Below, piece after piece: positions 1-7,494 of a DNA stretch of 44,979 nucleotides. Position 1 is the stretch's first letter, and every line of letters begins with the position of its first letter. The translations under genes and the position numbers were made by a program. The notes beneath the pieces are model-generated. The model did no database searches, was not told the DNA's origin, and was given only the letters and a program-made list of their open reading frames with translations. The DNA is from CAYGVX01 sp964395545 (GTDB lineage: Archaea > Thermoproteota > Bathyarchaeia > Bathyarchaeales > SOJC01). Location of the stretch: positions 1 through 44,979 of the forward strand of contig CAYNAW010000007.1 of assembly GCA_964395545.1 (NCBI GenBank), written 5' to 3'.

Positions 1-53
1 AGGGCGCAAGCCTCCTAAGCTTGTGGTCGTGGGTTCAAATCCCACCCCGCCCG
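1..53 (+). tRNA. tRNA-Arg (anticodon CCT), 3' part only
   Basis: The window opens inside a tRNA. Visible are the 3' side of the D stem, an anticodon stem CAAGC/GCTTG (7-11 with 19-23) around the loop CTCCTAA (anticodon CCT at 14-16, reading AGG arginine codons), a 5-nt variable loop, a T arm GTGGG/CCCAC with loop TTCAAAT (29-45), the acceptor 3' strand CCCGCCC (46-52) and discriminator G53. CCA is not encoded. The acceptor 5' strand and most of the D arm lie outside the window, so an intron there cannot be excluded. Confidence 0.9.
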
Positions 54-145
54 CTTTGCTTCAACCCACTACTGATCTGAGACCTGCCTTAGACAAGACA
101 GCGCGCGCAATCGGGACCAAGTCCTAGAGCAGGCGAGTAAAGCGT

Positions 146-652
146 CTAAATTGCTTCTGCCACGTATTTCAGGTGCAGCGGTTTGATGATTTCTCCCCCT
201 GCTAGGTTCACGATGGCACTTTCGACATCTAAGAACAGGTCGCCCAGTTCTCTTTTGTGTTCAGACATGAACTTGTCAAAGTCAGCGTAGCTCTTGTGAA
301 CTGAAATCATGACCCCGTTCTTGCCCATCCCTCGGCTGCCACTGCACAGAATGACATTGGGCTGCTTCATCATCCACCTGACTGCTGCATCGATGTTAGC
401 CTTGACGTTCTCTCGTAATCCCACAGCGGCATGGCTCTTGACCATCGTGATGGCTAAGATCTCAAACCCCAACGCTGTCCACTTGGGCACAGCCGTGTAA
501 CCATCAAGAGCCTCCTTCTCCAATTTCGCTCTTCTTCTCGTCACCGTGGGCTGAGATACGCCAATCTCTTTTGCCAGTTGCCTGTCACTCATCTTGGAGT
601 TCCTCATCAACGCCGCAAGAATCCTACAGTCAATGCCCTTCAGCTTCTGCAC
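146..652 (-). CDS. Lrp/AsnC-type winged-helix transcriptional regulator
   Basis: A 168-residue protein whose first 55 residues form an AsnC/Lrp-type helix-turn-helix (GIDCRILAALMRNSKMSDRQ, then a recognition helix with SQPTVTRRRAKLE). The remaining ~110 residues are compatible with an effector or dimerisation domain but do not clearly match the canonical RAM domain. It probably acts as a homodimeric DNA-binding regulator; the targets are unknown. The start is GTG at 652, preceded by GGTGAT on the minus strand; a TATA-like box at about 691-699 would give a leader of roughly 17 nt. It lies downstream of a broken secreted-protein gene on the same strand. The HTH family assignment is solid; the effector is not predictable. 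Confidence 0.8.
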   Translation of the reverse strand: MQKLKGIDCRILAALMRNSKMSDRQLAKEIGVSQPTVTRRRAKLEKEALDGYTAVPKWTALGFEILAITMVKSHAAVGLRENVKANIDAAVRWMMKQPNVILCSGSRGMGKNGVMISVHKSYADFDKFMSEHKRELGDLFLDVESAIVNLAGGEIIKPLHLKYVAEAI

Positions 653-684
653 TTCACATCACCAGTGTATAATCGACGTACCAT

Positions 685-963
685 CTATTTGATTATACAT
701 AGAGACACCCTGCCGATATTAGAAGCTTCGGGAAAGAACACTCTACGCGGGCGCGCTCGAACTGGGTTGCCGTTATTCGTGACTGCGGCAGTCAATGTTA
801 CAGTACTATCTGCAACTGAGAACAACAGGGCAACTGCGTATCGCACATTCACAGGCTGTACGTTGCTAGTAGCCCAGAACGGGCCATACGCTACGAAGCT
901 AGCTCCCGCGATGCAAAGCAAGAGGACAACGACTTATAGTGATTTCCTTGGTAATTTCAGCAT
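685..963 (-). pseudogene. Small secreted Ig-like protein gene broken by an in-frame stop
   Basis: On the minus strand a strong Shine-Dalgarno sequence (GGAGGTGA, about 970-977) precedes ATG at 963-961. The frame reads MLKLPRKSL, hits TAA at 936-934, then continues as VVVLLLCIAGASFVAYGPF and about 70 further residues to a stop at 685. Read through the stop, the start looks like a signal peptide (basic start, then a hydrophobic core), followed by a beta-rich stretch (SVADSTVTLTAAVTNNGNPV) resembling Ig-like repeats of archaeal secreted proteins. The final ~25 residues look out of frame, so a second lesion is likely. Either the gene is decaying, or the downstream part restarts at TTG 921. A sequencing error in the TAA codon is the main alternative. 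Confidence 0.55.
691..699 (-). promoter_or_regulatory. TATA-like box for the Lrp-type regulator
   Basis: The minus strand reads TGTATAATC here, about 40 nt before the GTG start at 652. Archaeal TATA boxes sit ~26 nt before the start site, so transcription would begin near 670. A second AT-rich candidate at about 666-674 lies too close to the start codon. Prediction from pattern only. Confidence 0.35.
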
Positions 964-1344
964 TCTCTCTCACCTCCGCTTTTCGACAGATCAGGTTCAC
1001 GACGCGGACGCTCGCGTTCGCCTTGAAGACACCCTATGTTAGGGACATCATTGACTTATGAAGCACAGACAATAATCGTGAACAACATCACGGTCAAAGA
1101 CCTTATTGCCGACTTGCACCGACCACACGGTGAAGGGGCGTTTCATACGTGCGCAACACACGCCGGGGATCCGCGCTGGCGTGCGTAAGATTGCGTGGAA
1201 ATTCGAAGAGAGGTAGGTGGGCTTGAACTGACCCACCGTTGCCCTTCGTCCCGCTCCTTCTCTTTCTCTACGTATTTCGAGTATGTGTTAGTGAGCTGTA
1301 TGCTCCGAAAACGGATTGCTTATCAGGATTTCGAAGTAACAAGC
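964..1344. other. Intergenic region with no supported gene
   Basis: About 380 bases between the broken secreted-protein gene (its SD is at about 970-977) and the promoter of the bactofilin-like gene. The short open frames on either strand (for example 1048-1236 minus and 1195-1377 plus) lack convincing ribosome-binding sites and protein-like composition. I see no tRNA-like fold or clear repeat here. Confidence 0.5.
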
Positions 1345-1382
1345 CATATTATATTCGGACAACGACTGAGACGCTGAGGTGA
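1345..1382 (+). promoter_or_regulatory. Promoter and SD for the bactofilin-like gene
   Basis: CATATTATATTCGG at about 1345-1358 is a TATA-like element. Start-site spacing of ~26 nt puts transcription near 1373-1377. GAGGTGA at 1376-1382 is a good Shine-Dalgarno sequence 4-5 nt before ATG 1387. The leader would therefore be very short. Confidence 0.45.
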
Positions 1383-1386
1383 CGAA

Positions 1387-2439
1387 ATGTCTCATCCTGC
1401 CACGTTATTGAAGAGATATCTGACGGAACTAAACGGGCGCATTATCAAGTTAGACGCGAAATCAGAATGTCACACGCATATAGTGAGTGAGACGCTCGGC
1501 AAGCTGGACGAGAAACTGGATGGCAGTGTGCATACGACAAACGAGGCCCTCAGCAGGCTAGATTCAAAATTGGAGGGTGGCATGCGGACGGTCAGTGAGA
1601 CGATTATTAAGTTGGACGAGAAGTTGGATGCCAGCGTGCAGACGACAAACCAGGCGATCGGCAACTTGTATAGAGAGAAATTGTCGGTTCAAGAGTTCAG
1701 AGAGTTCGTGAATGCTTTCAACAAGATTCTAAGCGAATGCTATCCGGCCCCCGAAGAACCTGCTCTGCAAACCCCAGAGGCCGCAACGCAAAAAATGTGT
1801 GCCGAAGACGGCTCGGGCTATCAAGGAGAAGCGGTTCTGGTTCCACCAACAGAATCAGATGCACCACGACAAAGTGACGCAGTATCCATGGCTGTAGAAG
1901 CAATCGCCCCTCAGACCATCGTTGACAGCCCTCCTTCTGAAGCCGGTGATGCAACTCCTCTGGCGCAGTCCACCGAAAAGATTCCCTTACGTTCCGAAGC
2001 TACTGCGGGAGAAGGGACAAACAAGCACGTTGGGTTCCCGATGAAGGTTGTCGGAGAGTCTTTCTATGTGGGCGATGGTGTTACATCGATCGTGGGAGAC
2101 GTAGAGATCCCTCCTGGAACGACGGTGGACGAGACTCTGGTTGTCAAGGGCAACTTCCGATCGTGTGAGTGCTGTAGATTGCTGAAAAATGTGAAAGCTC
2201 TGAAGGGTATCGAAATTGGCGAAGACTCGACGGTTGAAGGAACCCTACTAAGCGGCGGAAGGGTCACTGTGAACTCAAACTGCGTCGTGAATGGTTCAAT
2301 TGAGTCTGAAGGAGACATCGAAATTGGCGAGAACGTAATCGTCAAGAAGAACCTTAGTTCCAAATTGTCAATTATCCTAAGCAAATCTGCTCAGGTTTTC
2401 GGCGCTATCAATGCGACAAAAAGCGTGTTAAGGCCCTAA
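1387..2439 (+). CDS. Coiled-coil protein with C-terminal bactofilin-like (polymer-forming) domain
   Basis: 350 residues in three parts. Residues ~1-115 are a charged alpha-helical region with a 36-residue repeat (VSETLGKLDEKLDGSV at 33-48 and VSETIIKLDEKLDASV at 69-84). Residues ~116-215 are an acidic, proline/alanine-rich linker. Residues ~220-345 are short beta-strand repeats (VGDVEIPPGTTV, IEIGEDSTVEGTLLSGGRV, IEIGENVIVKKNL) typical of bactofilin right-handed beta-helices, which polymerise into filaments and scaffold envelope enzymes. No signal peptide or membrane segment is visible. It ends 12 nt before a family 2 glycosyltransferase, so the pair probably forms an operon. The beta-helix assignment is by pattern; LbetaH-type acyltransferase repeats are the alternative but their hexapeptide periodicity is not evident. 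Confidence 0.6.
   Translation: MSHPATLLKRYLTELNGRIIKLDAKSECHTHIVSETLGKLDEKLDGSVHTTNEALSRLDSKLEGGMRTVSETIIKLDEKLDASVQTTNQAIGNLYREKLSVQEFREFVNAFNKILSECYPAPEEPALQTPEAATQKMCAEDGSGYQGEAVLVPPTESDAPRQSDAVSMAVEAIAPQTIVDSPPSEAGDATPLAQSTEKIPLRSEATAGEGTNKHVGFPMKVVGESFYVGDGVTSIVGDVEIPPGTTVDETLVVKGNFRSCECCRLLKNVKALKGIEIGEDSTVEGTLLSGGRVTVNSNCVVNGSIESEGDIEIGENVIVKKNLSSKLSIILSKSAQVFGAINATKSVLRP
1483..1656 (+). repeat. Intragenic 66-nt direct repeat (36-codon period) in the coiled coil
   Basis: Bases 1483-1548 and 1591-1656 encode V-S-E-T-x-x-K-L-D-E-K-L-D-[GA]-S-V-[HQ]-T-T-N-[EQ]-A. They are 108 nt (36 codons) apart, with most differences at synonymous positions. A partial copy (IIKLDAKS) precedes them, pointing to growth of the rod by internal duplication. 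Confidence 0.7.
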
Positions 2440-2451
2440 GCTGGGGGCATC

Positions 2452-3849
2452 ATGTCTGATTCTCTTGTCGAAAAAGCAGTAGCTTCTTTAACATTCTTTT
2501 CAGTGACAATAGGTTTCAGTCTCCTCGCTCCAGTGCTTTTCGCCGTGGCTGCCGTGGGAATCAGCTTCGCCATTCCTAGTCTTGTCATTGATACGACCTG
2601 TATGACGCTTTATTTTCTGATAGCGTGTACGCTCTACAACATTCTGACATTGTCCATTGTTGGTTTGGGTAGCCTAGAAGATGGTGACGATGTTGCTCAC
2701 TTTTTTAGCATCATCATCCCCGCTCGCAACGAGGAATTGGTCATCAAGGAGACTCTAAAGCGTGTCTTTGCGTTTGACTATCCTTCAGAACTCTTTGAAG
2801 TGGTTGTGATCAACGACGGTTCGACGGACAACACAGAGATTCTGGTCAGAGATGAACAGAAAAGTCATCCGAATCTGAAATTGATCAATGTTTCAGAGGC
2901 TCGGGCTGGTTATGGAAAAGGATCTGCCCTAAACCGGGGCTTCGGGGACTTTCTGTTAACTTGGAGGGGGCTCGAGATTGAGCCTAGGCATCGTTGGATC
3001 ATTGGGGTTTTTGACTCCGATGCGAGACCAGACCCAAATATGCTTAAAAGAGTCTCCTTCGAGTTCAGAAATCCTCGTGTCGGCGGAGTCCAAGCGCTTG
3101 TTCGAATCAGCAATCGCAAAAGGTCTTTTTTGGCAAAGTTGCAGGACATGGAGTTCGTAGCGTTCGCGCGGCTTCTTCAGTTTTCACGCACAGTCTTCGG
3201 TGGCTCCGTGGCCCTAGGCGGCACCGGGCAATTCATTAGGGCTACCGCGCTCGACACTACTGCCCTAACTGATCTCGAGGAGTATTGGAACCGTGATTCA
3301 CTAACCGAGGATTTGGATATTAGCGTACGTTTGATGACGAACAAATGGGAAAACCGCTACATTGAATCTACAGCGGTGCATCAAGAGGGTGTTGAGAACC
3401 TTTCAAGTCTTATCCACCAGAGGACCAGATGGGCATGGGGGGCACTCCAAGCGTTGCGTATTCACATATTTAGCTTCAGAGTCTGGAGAGCGGACATAAG
3501 TCTGAGAAAGAAGCTGGACACATCGGTTTATCTGATCAATATTGTTGTGCCTTTTCTGGTACTGGTCTGTTGGGTCTTATCAGGGTTGAGCCTGCTTGGG
3601 ATTGTTAAGGTATCCAATGTCTTCCCGTGGGTTCTGACGTTGGCTAACGGTTTCTCCTTCTTGCCGCTCATTTTCATTGGTTTGTGGAAAGAAAAAGCAG
3701 ACTATCCTGCTTGGCAGATAATACCTCTGTCCCTAATAGGGACCGTCTACACTTACCACTGGGTTCCCTGCATCGCCATAGCGTCCGTGAAGATGATTAC
3801 TAAAAAGCCCGTCTGGAACAAGACCCCACGGTTCAATAAGGCAGAGTAG
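2452..3849 (+). CDS. Processive family 2 glycosyltransferase, membrane-bound
   Basis: 465 residues. Two hydrophobic segments (about 12-70) precede a cytoplasmic GT-A domain carrying the GT2 motifs: NDGSTDN at 121-127, the metal-binding DSD at 188-190, the acceptor/base motif TEDLD at 285-289 and QRTRW at 323-327 (the Q-x-x-R-W signature of processive enzymes such as cellulose and hyaluronan synthases). Three or more membrane segments follow (about 355-455). It should polymerise or transfer sugar from a nucleotide-sugar at the membrane, but the sugar cannot be inferred. It lies 12 nt downstream of the bactofilin-like gene. No PilZ domain is visible. Confidence 0.85.
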   Translation: MSDSLVEKAVASLTFFSVTIGFSLLAPVLFAVAAVGISFAIPSLVIDTTCMTLYFLIACTLYNILTLSIVGLGSLEDGDDVAHFFSIIIPARNEELVIKETLKRVFAFDYPSELFEVVVINDGSTDNTEILVRDEQKSHPNLKLINVSEARAGYGKGSALNRGFGDFLLTWRGLEIEPRHRWIIGVFDSDARPDPNMLKRVSFEFRNPRVGGVQALVRISNRKRSFLAKLQDMEFVAFARLLQFSRTVFGGSVALGGTGQFIRATALDTTALTDLEEYWNRDSLTEDLDISVRLMTNKWENRYIESTAVHQEGVENLSSLIHQRTRWAWGALQALRIHIFSFRVWRADISLRKKLDTSVYLINIVVPFLVLVCWVLSGLSLLGIVKVSNVFPWVLTLANGFSFLPLIFIGLWKEKADYPAWQIIPLSLIGTVYTYHWVPCIAIASVKMITKKPVWNKTPRFNKAE

Positions 3850-3911
3850 TTTGGGATTGTGGCGTGCGCTCATCTCACAGATCTGACCACGATTCTGAAG
3901 AGCGAGAAAAG

Positions 3912-4192
3912 CTACCAATTTTCTCCGTAATGGGTCGTGGCGGTGACAATGTCGAAGATGTCGACATCTCCATCGCCTTCCCAGTCACTGTTAGGGTCGT
4001 AACGCGAATCTGGCATATTTATCCCGTAGGCGCCTGCCATACGCACGATATCAAAGATGTCCACGTCCCGGTCGCCGTCGGCGTCGCCGGGAAGGGTTAC
4101 AAAGACCTCATCGCCCATGAGCCAATTGTCCTCAGTCGAGGCTTCGTCTGCCACCGGCAGAGCGTAAACACTCACTGCGTAGTTACCCTTCG
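3912..4192 (-). CDS. C-terminal part of secreted subtilisin-like protease: dockerin-like double EF-hand
   Basis: This frame runs out of the assembly gap and ends at 3912. It starts in a CARDB-like strand (KGNYAVSVYALPV) and continues into two calcium-loop repeats, GDADGDRDVDIFDIV and DWEGDGDVDIFDIV, each followed by a helix ending in YG. This is the dockerin type I-like arrangement found at the C-termini of many archaeal secreted proteins, where it binds Ca2+ and probably mediates attachment or stability. It is almost certainly the tail of the S8 protease on the other side of the gap (same strand, same order), but continuity and frame across the gap cannot be shown. Confidence 0.75.
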
Positions 4193-4292
4193 NNNNNNNN
4201 NNNNNNNNNNNNNNNNNNNNNNNNNNNNNNNNNNNNNNNNNNNNNNNNNNNNNNNNNNNNNNNNNNNNNNNNNNNNNNNNNNNNNNNNNNNN
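4193..4292. other. Assembly gap (100 N)
   Basis: Exactly 100 N, the usual scaffold placeholder, so the real missing length is unknown. It falls in the protease between the catalytic domain and the dockerin-like tail and hides the catalytic serine region. Confidence 0.99.
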
Positions 4293-5290
4293 AGCTCCAC
4301 CCAGTCGCCATAGTTCGTGAACGATGCAGGCTGGTCTGTTTGGTCCGTCGCCGTCACAGCGATAACCTCGTCGTATGCCGCCGGGTACATCCTCTCGCTC
4401 GTGGCATCGTTTCCCGCGGCTGCGACTAGTAGCACTCCTGCGCGGTAGGCTTCTACGATAGCACGGCGTACTAGCCAGCTGTCTTCGTAGTCCCCCCAGC
4501 TCATGCTTATGATGCTTGCGCCTTGGTCGACCGCGTGGAAGATGGCTTGTGCAAGGTCATCCACATGTCCGATGCCCTTCACGTCTAAGCCTTTCTCCGC
4601 CATCACCGACACTTGGGCAACGCCGGCGACACCTAGACTGTTGTTGAGGGCCGCGGCGATTATGCCTGCGACGTGAGTGCCGTGTCCATTGTCATCCATG
4701 GGGTCTGGATCACCGTGAACCCAGTCGTAGCCGAGGGAAACATAGTTGTCAGCCAGGTCGTCATGTCTCCAGTCTATGCCGGTGTCGACCACGGCCACGA
4801 GGATGGAGGAGTTTCCACGGGTCAAGTCCCACGCGCGAGGCGCGCCGATAGTTGTAAGGCTCCACTGCTCCGAGAAATGCGTGTCATCGGGTGTGAAAAG
4901 GGCTTCATACCTGAGGTTGGGCTCTATGTGGGCACTCAGCTGCGCAGCCCTTGTCTCTTCAACGAAGAGAGCGACTGTCGCTAGCGGTACGTCGACGGTC
5001 ATCGCTGTTTCCGTGTAGCCTTTAAGGACTCGGTTCACGATTCTTCCGTAGTGCTTCTCAATCAACTCTGTCAGACGCTGGTATCCGCTGGTAAGCGTTT
5101 CTACGTCTATAACTAGCTCGATGGAGTCTCGGTCAACGTGGGCGAGGCTACGCACTTCTTCTAACCGTGCGAAGTCCCATTTGGTGGCGGGGTCTTTCAT
5201 TCGACTGTGTACGGAATTTGGCAGAGCCATTGGAAGGGTGCAGACTAGCTGTGTCGACAGGAACAGAAGAATTAGAAGACGTGTTTCCAT
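4293..5290 (-). CDS. Secreted subtilisin-like serine protease (peptidase S8), N-terminal part
   Basis: About 332 residues before the gap. Residues 1-25 are a signal peptide (basic start, LLILLFLSTQLVCTLPMA). Residues ~40-130 resemble an I9-type propeptide. The S8 catalytic domain follows with the Asp motif VAVVDTGID, the His motif DNGHGTHVAGI and the oxyanion-hole Asn in VAAAGND. The Ser motif (GTSMA in the family) should lie just beyond, in the gap. The enzyme would be exported and activated by propeptide removal. A minus-strand TATA-like box (about 5320-5328) lies ~35 nt before the ATG at 5290, implying a leader of only a few bases. Confidence 0.9.
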
Positions 5291-5319
5291 ATCGTCAACC
5301 AGACTGGGCTTGGCGGTTG

Positions 5320-5328
5320 CTCATATAG
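5320..5328 (-). promoter_or_regulatory. TATA-like box for the S8 protease
   Basis: The minus strand reads ACTATATG about 30-35 nt before ATG 5290, which predicts a transcription start near 5298 and a nearly leaderless mRNA. Confidence 0.4.
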
Positions 5329-5347
5329 TCTAAGGATACTTCGCCGT

Positions 5348-5392
5348 GTTAAAAGTTGTGGAGGGGAGATAGGCATAGGCATATCTCCTATC
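5348..5392 (+). promoter_or_regulatory. Promoter and overlapping inverted repeats ahead of the MFS gene
   Basis: GTTAAAAG at 5348-5355 is a TATA-like box that would start transcription near 5378. Around this point GGAGATA (5365-5371) and TATCTCC (5382-5388) form perfect 7-nt arms around a 10-nt loop. GATAGG (5368-5373) and CCTATC (5387-5392) form a second, mutually exclusive pairing. This could be an operator at the start site or a leader hairpin. Confidence 0.4.
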
Positions 5393-5437
5393 AGGATAAC
5401 GCGAGGAAAGGAGTTTCACCATGGCGCGCGCGTAGCA

Positions 5438-6691
5438 ATGTTTTTCAGTTCCGTAGAAGTTGTCAGAGGAGACAGTGGGACTTTGACTGCTATGACCCGG
5501 CCCATGAAAACGCTGTTCCACCATGCCTTTCCGGCCTATTCCCTCAACCGTGACTTGCAGATACTGTTCACGTCGAACCTTTTCGCCTCTTTCGGCGACG
5601 GGCTTACAATATATCTTCTCCCCCTCTTCATACGAAACCTCAATGCAACACCTGAAAACGTCGGTTTCCTCTACTCCGTTCTCATGATAGCCTCAGCGAC
5701 AACCATAATTCCGGGAGGTCTCCTTGCCGAAAGATTTGATTTGAAGAAGATTATGATAGTAGGCTGGGCAGTCTGGGTTCCTGTGCCCCTTCTATTTGCC
5801 CTCGCAACCGATTGGACACAGATGATTCCAGCGATGTTCTTCTATGGAATACTCTTTTCAGGCCCTGCTTCGAGTTCCTACATCGTGGGACGGGCCGAGA
5901 AGGGTAAGATGGTGTCAACGTTCTCGACGCTTGCTTCAGCTTGGGGGCTGGGCTATATGTTCGCGCCCACGGTGGCGGGCTACTTGGCTGAGACTGCTGG
6001 GATGCAGTGCGTCTTCTTTCTCACAGCTCTCTTCTACCTGCTCACCACGATAATGCTCACGCAAATCAGCACCCAGACCTCACAGAAGACTGGGGTTGCA
6101 GGCGAGGAGATGCGGACGGAGTCGAAGGGTGCTGTGTTCAAGAGGCAGATGATGTTCCATTTTTCTGTTATCCTTGCCGCTGCGTTCTTTACACTGTCCC
6201 TTGTGTTCCCGCTCGTCCCCCAATTTTTGAGTGATGTGTACCGTTACGACTTTGCCCACATCGGAGTGCTGGGGTCTTTTACGTATTTCGGTGGTTCTGT
6301 GCTGTCGATAATCTTGGGGCGAATCGGTGACAAGTATGGGAGAGCAGCTCCTATCTCGGCGGCAATGGCTTTGGTGGCACTTTCTTTGGGCATTTTCGTC
6401 TCCTCCAGCAACTTTGCTCTCCTCATGGTTGCCTCCTTTCTGCGCGGGGCGTCCTTTCCCATGTGGGCTTTCATCGGTGCCACTGTGGGTTCCATCGCAC
6501 CCTCTGCGTCGAGAGCTAGATGGATTTCACTCGTTCAGACCACTGCTCAATCCGCCAGCATAATGGCACCTTACGTCGGAGGTGTGCTCTACAGCTCTTC
6601 GGCAACAATGCCTTTTCTGGTCTCCATCATCGCTTCTCTCACGTTGGCTCTCTTGGCTCCTCTTAGGTTGCTAAAGGAGGAGACACAGTGA
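5438..6691 (+). CDS. Major facilitator superfamily transporter
   Basis: Up to 417 residues with about 12 hydrophobic helices. MFS motif-A-like loops occur after TM2 (GGLLAERFDLKK) and between TM8 and TM9 (GRIGDKYGRAAP), a layout typical of 12-TM drug/metabolite exporters. The substrate is unknown. The start is uncertain: ATG 5438 is the longest, but ATG 5492 or 5504 places the N-terminus closer to TM1. An SD (AAAGGAG, about 5408-5413) better fits ATG 5421, which encodes only Met-Ala-Arg-Ala before TAG, so a tiny upstream ORF may precede the gene. It diverges from the protease and converges on the 6694-7203 gene with a 2-nt gap. Confidence 0.85.
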   Translation: MFFSSVEVVRGDSGTLTAMTRPMKTLFHHAFPAYSLNRDLQILFTSNLFASFGDGLTIYLLPLFIRNLNATPENVGFLYSVLMIASATTIIPGGLLAERFDLKKIMIVGWAVWVPVPLLFALATDWTQMIPAMFFYGILFSGPASSSYIVGRAEKGKMVSTFSTLASAWGLGYMFAPTVAGYLAETAGMQCVFFLTALFYLLTTIMLTQISTQTSQKTGVAGEEMRTESKGAVFKRQMMFHFSVILAAAFFTLSLVFPLVPQFLSDVYRYDFAHIGVLGSFTYFGGSVLSIILGRIGDKYGRAAPISAAMALVALSLGIFVSSSNFALLMVASFLRGASFPMWAFIGATVGSIAPSASRARWISLVQTTAQSASIMAPYVGGVLYSSSATMPFLVSIIASLTLALLAPLRLLKEETQ

Positions 6692-6693
6692 AG

Positions 6694-7203
6694 CTATTTG
6701 GAGAAGGCTGTGAAGAGTGCTTTCGCGATCTTTTGTAGCTCGTTCGTGGCTGCTGAGATGAGTCTTATCCTAGCCTCGATTCTTTGTCTATAGGAGCTTG
6801 CGGAAAGCTTGAGCTTGGGCATCGCGTCCTTGATCACGCTGATCAAAAGGTCGCGATTGTCTTCGTCGCTCAAGTTCTTTAGTTCCATTCGCTCATCCTT
6901 GTAGAGAACCATGAGTTGCCCCGTCGGATCGATAATTGCTTTGACTACGTTTTCGGAGTTTACATCCAGTGCGGAGGGGGAGACAGGTATGGTGATTCTA
7001 AGGGAATGCATGATTCTGCGCATTGATTCAAACAACGCAGCTACATAGTTCTTCTCTTCAGAAATCAGTTCGCAGATTTGGCCCACTTCTTCCTGCATGG
7101 CTTTCAGAGGTTCTATGAATTTCTGGAGGGGTTCATCAGCCTGTTCGGTTGTGTCTCCGGCTAGTATGGGCGCTGTTACTTGAAACGCGTCAGCCTGACT
7201 CAT
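6694..7203 (-). CDS. Uncharacterised helical protein
   Basis: 169 residues that I do not recognise. It is predominantly alpha-helical: residues ~25-65 (PLQKFIEPLKAMQEEVGQIC) and ~125-165 are amphipathic and could form coiled coils, around a short beta-like region with DPTGQLMVLYKDE. There is no signal peptide, membrane segment or metal motif. It diverges from the MoxR-like ATPase gene (start codons about 290 nt apart), so it may belong to the MoxR-VWA module. Its composition and end-to-end fit between neighbours support a real gene. Confidence 0.65.
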   Translation of the reverse strand: MSQADAFQVTAPILAGDTTEQADEPLQKFIEPLKAMQEEVGQICELISEEKNYVAALFESMRRIMHSLRITIPVSPSALDVNSENVVKAIIDPTGQLMVLYKDERMELKNLSDEDNRDLLISVIKDAMPKLKLSASSYRQRIEARIRLISAATNELQKIAKALFTAFSK

Positions 7204-7324
7204 AAGAGGTTTTCCCTCTCTAGTCTCTCAAGCGGGAACGCTAAAAAGGTCTTGTATGTTGCGCTTTCTCACGCACAACGATCACGCTTCGCGTGCATGG
7301 TAATGGCGTATATCAAGTCGTACT

Positions 7325-7340
7325 ACGCAATACTTATATC
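7325..7340 (+). promoter_or_regulatory. TATA-like promoter ahead of the MoxR-like gene
   Basis: TACGCAATACTTATATC lies in the 7204-7494 region between the divergent helical-protein and MoxR genes. The TTATAT core would start transcription near 7360, leaving a leader of about 130 nt before ATG 7495. The open frame continues upstream of 7495 but is compositionally unlike protein, so a long leader seems more likely than an N-terminal extension. Confidence 0.35.
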
Positions 7341-7494
7341 CCCTCCTCCGTCCTATATCCTTAGAGGCAGACGAGTTTTGAGTTATGGACACCAAGGCTT
7401 AAGGGAAGAAGAGGCACCGAGCCGAATCCAGAGAGTCTCCTCTGTCAAACGTGAGAACTGCAGGATAACGGTGTCCATAGAGAAAGAGCGTCCT

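Noticed and set aside
578..1042. 154-codon open frame on the plus strand
   Set aside because: It overlaps the Lrp-type gene and the broken secreted-protein gene in antisense; the minus-strand reading has an SD, a signal peptide and an Ig-like region, the plus reading has none.
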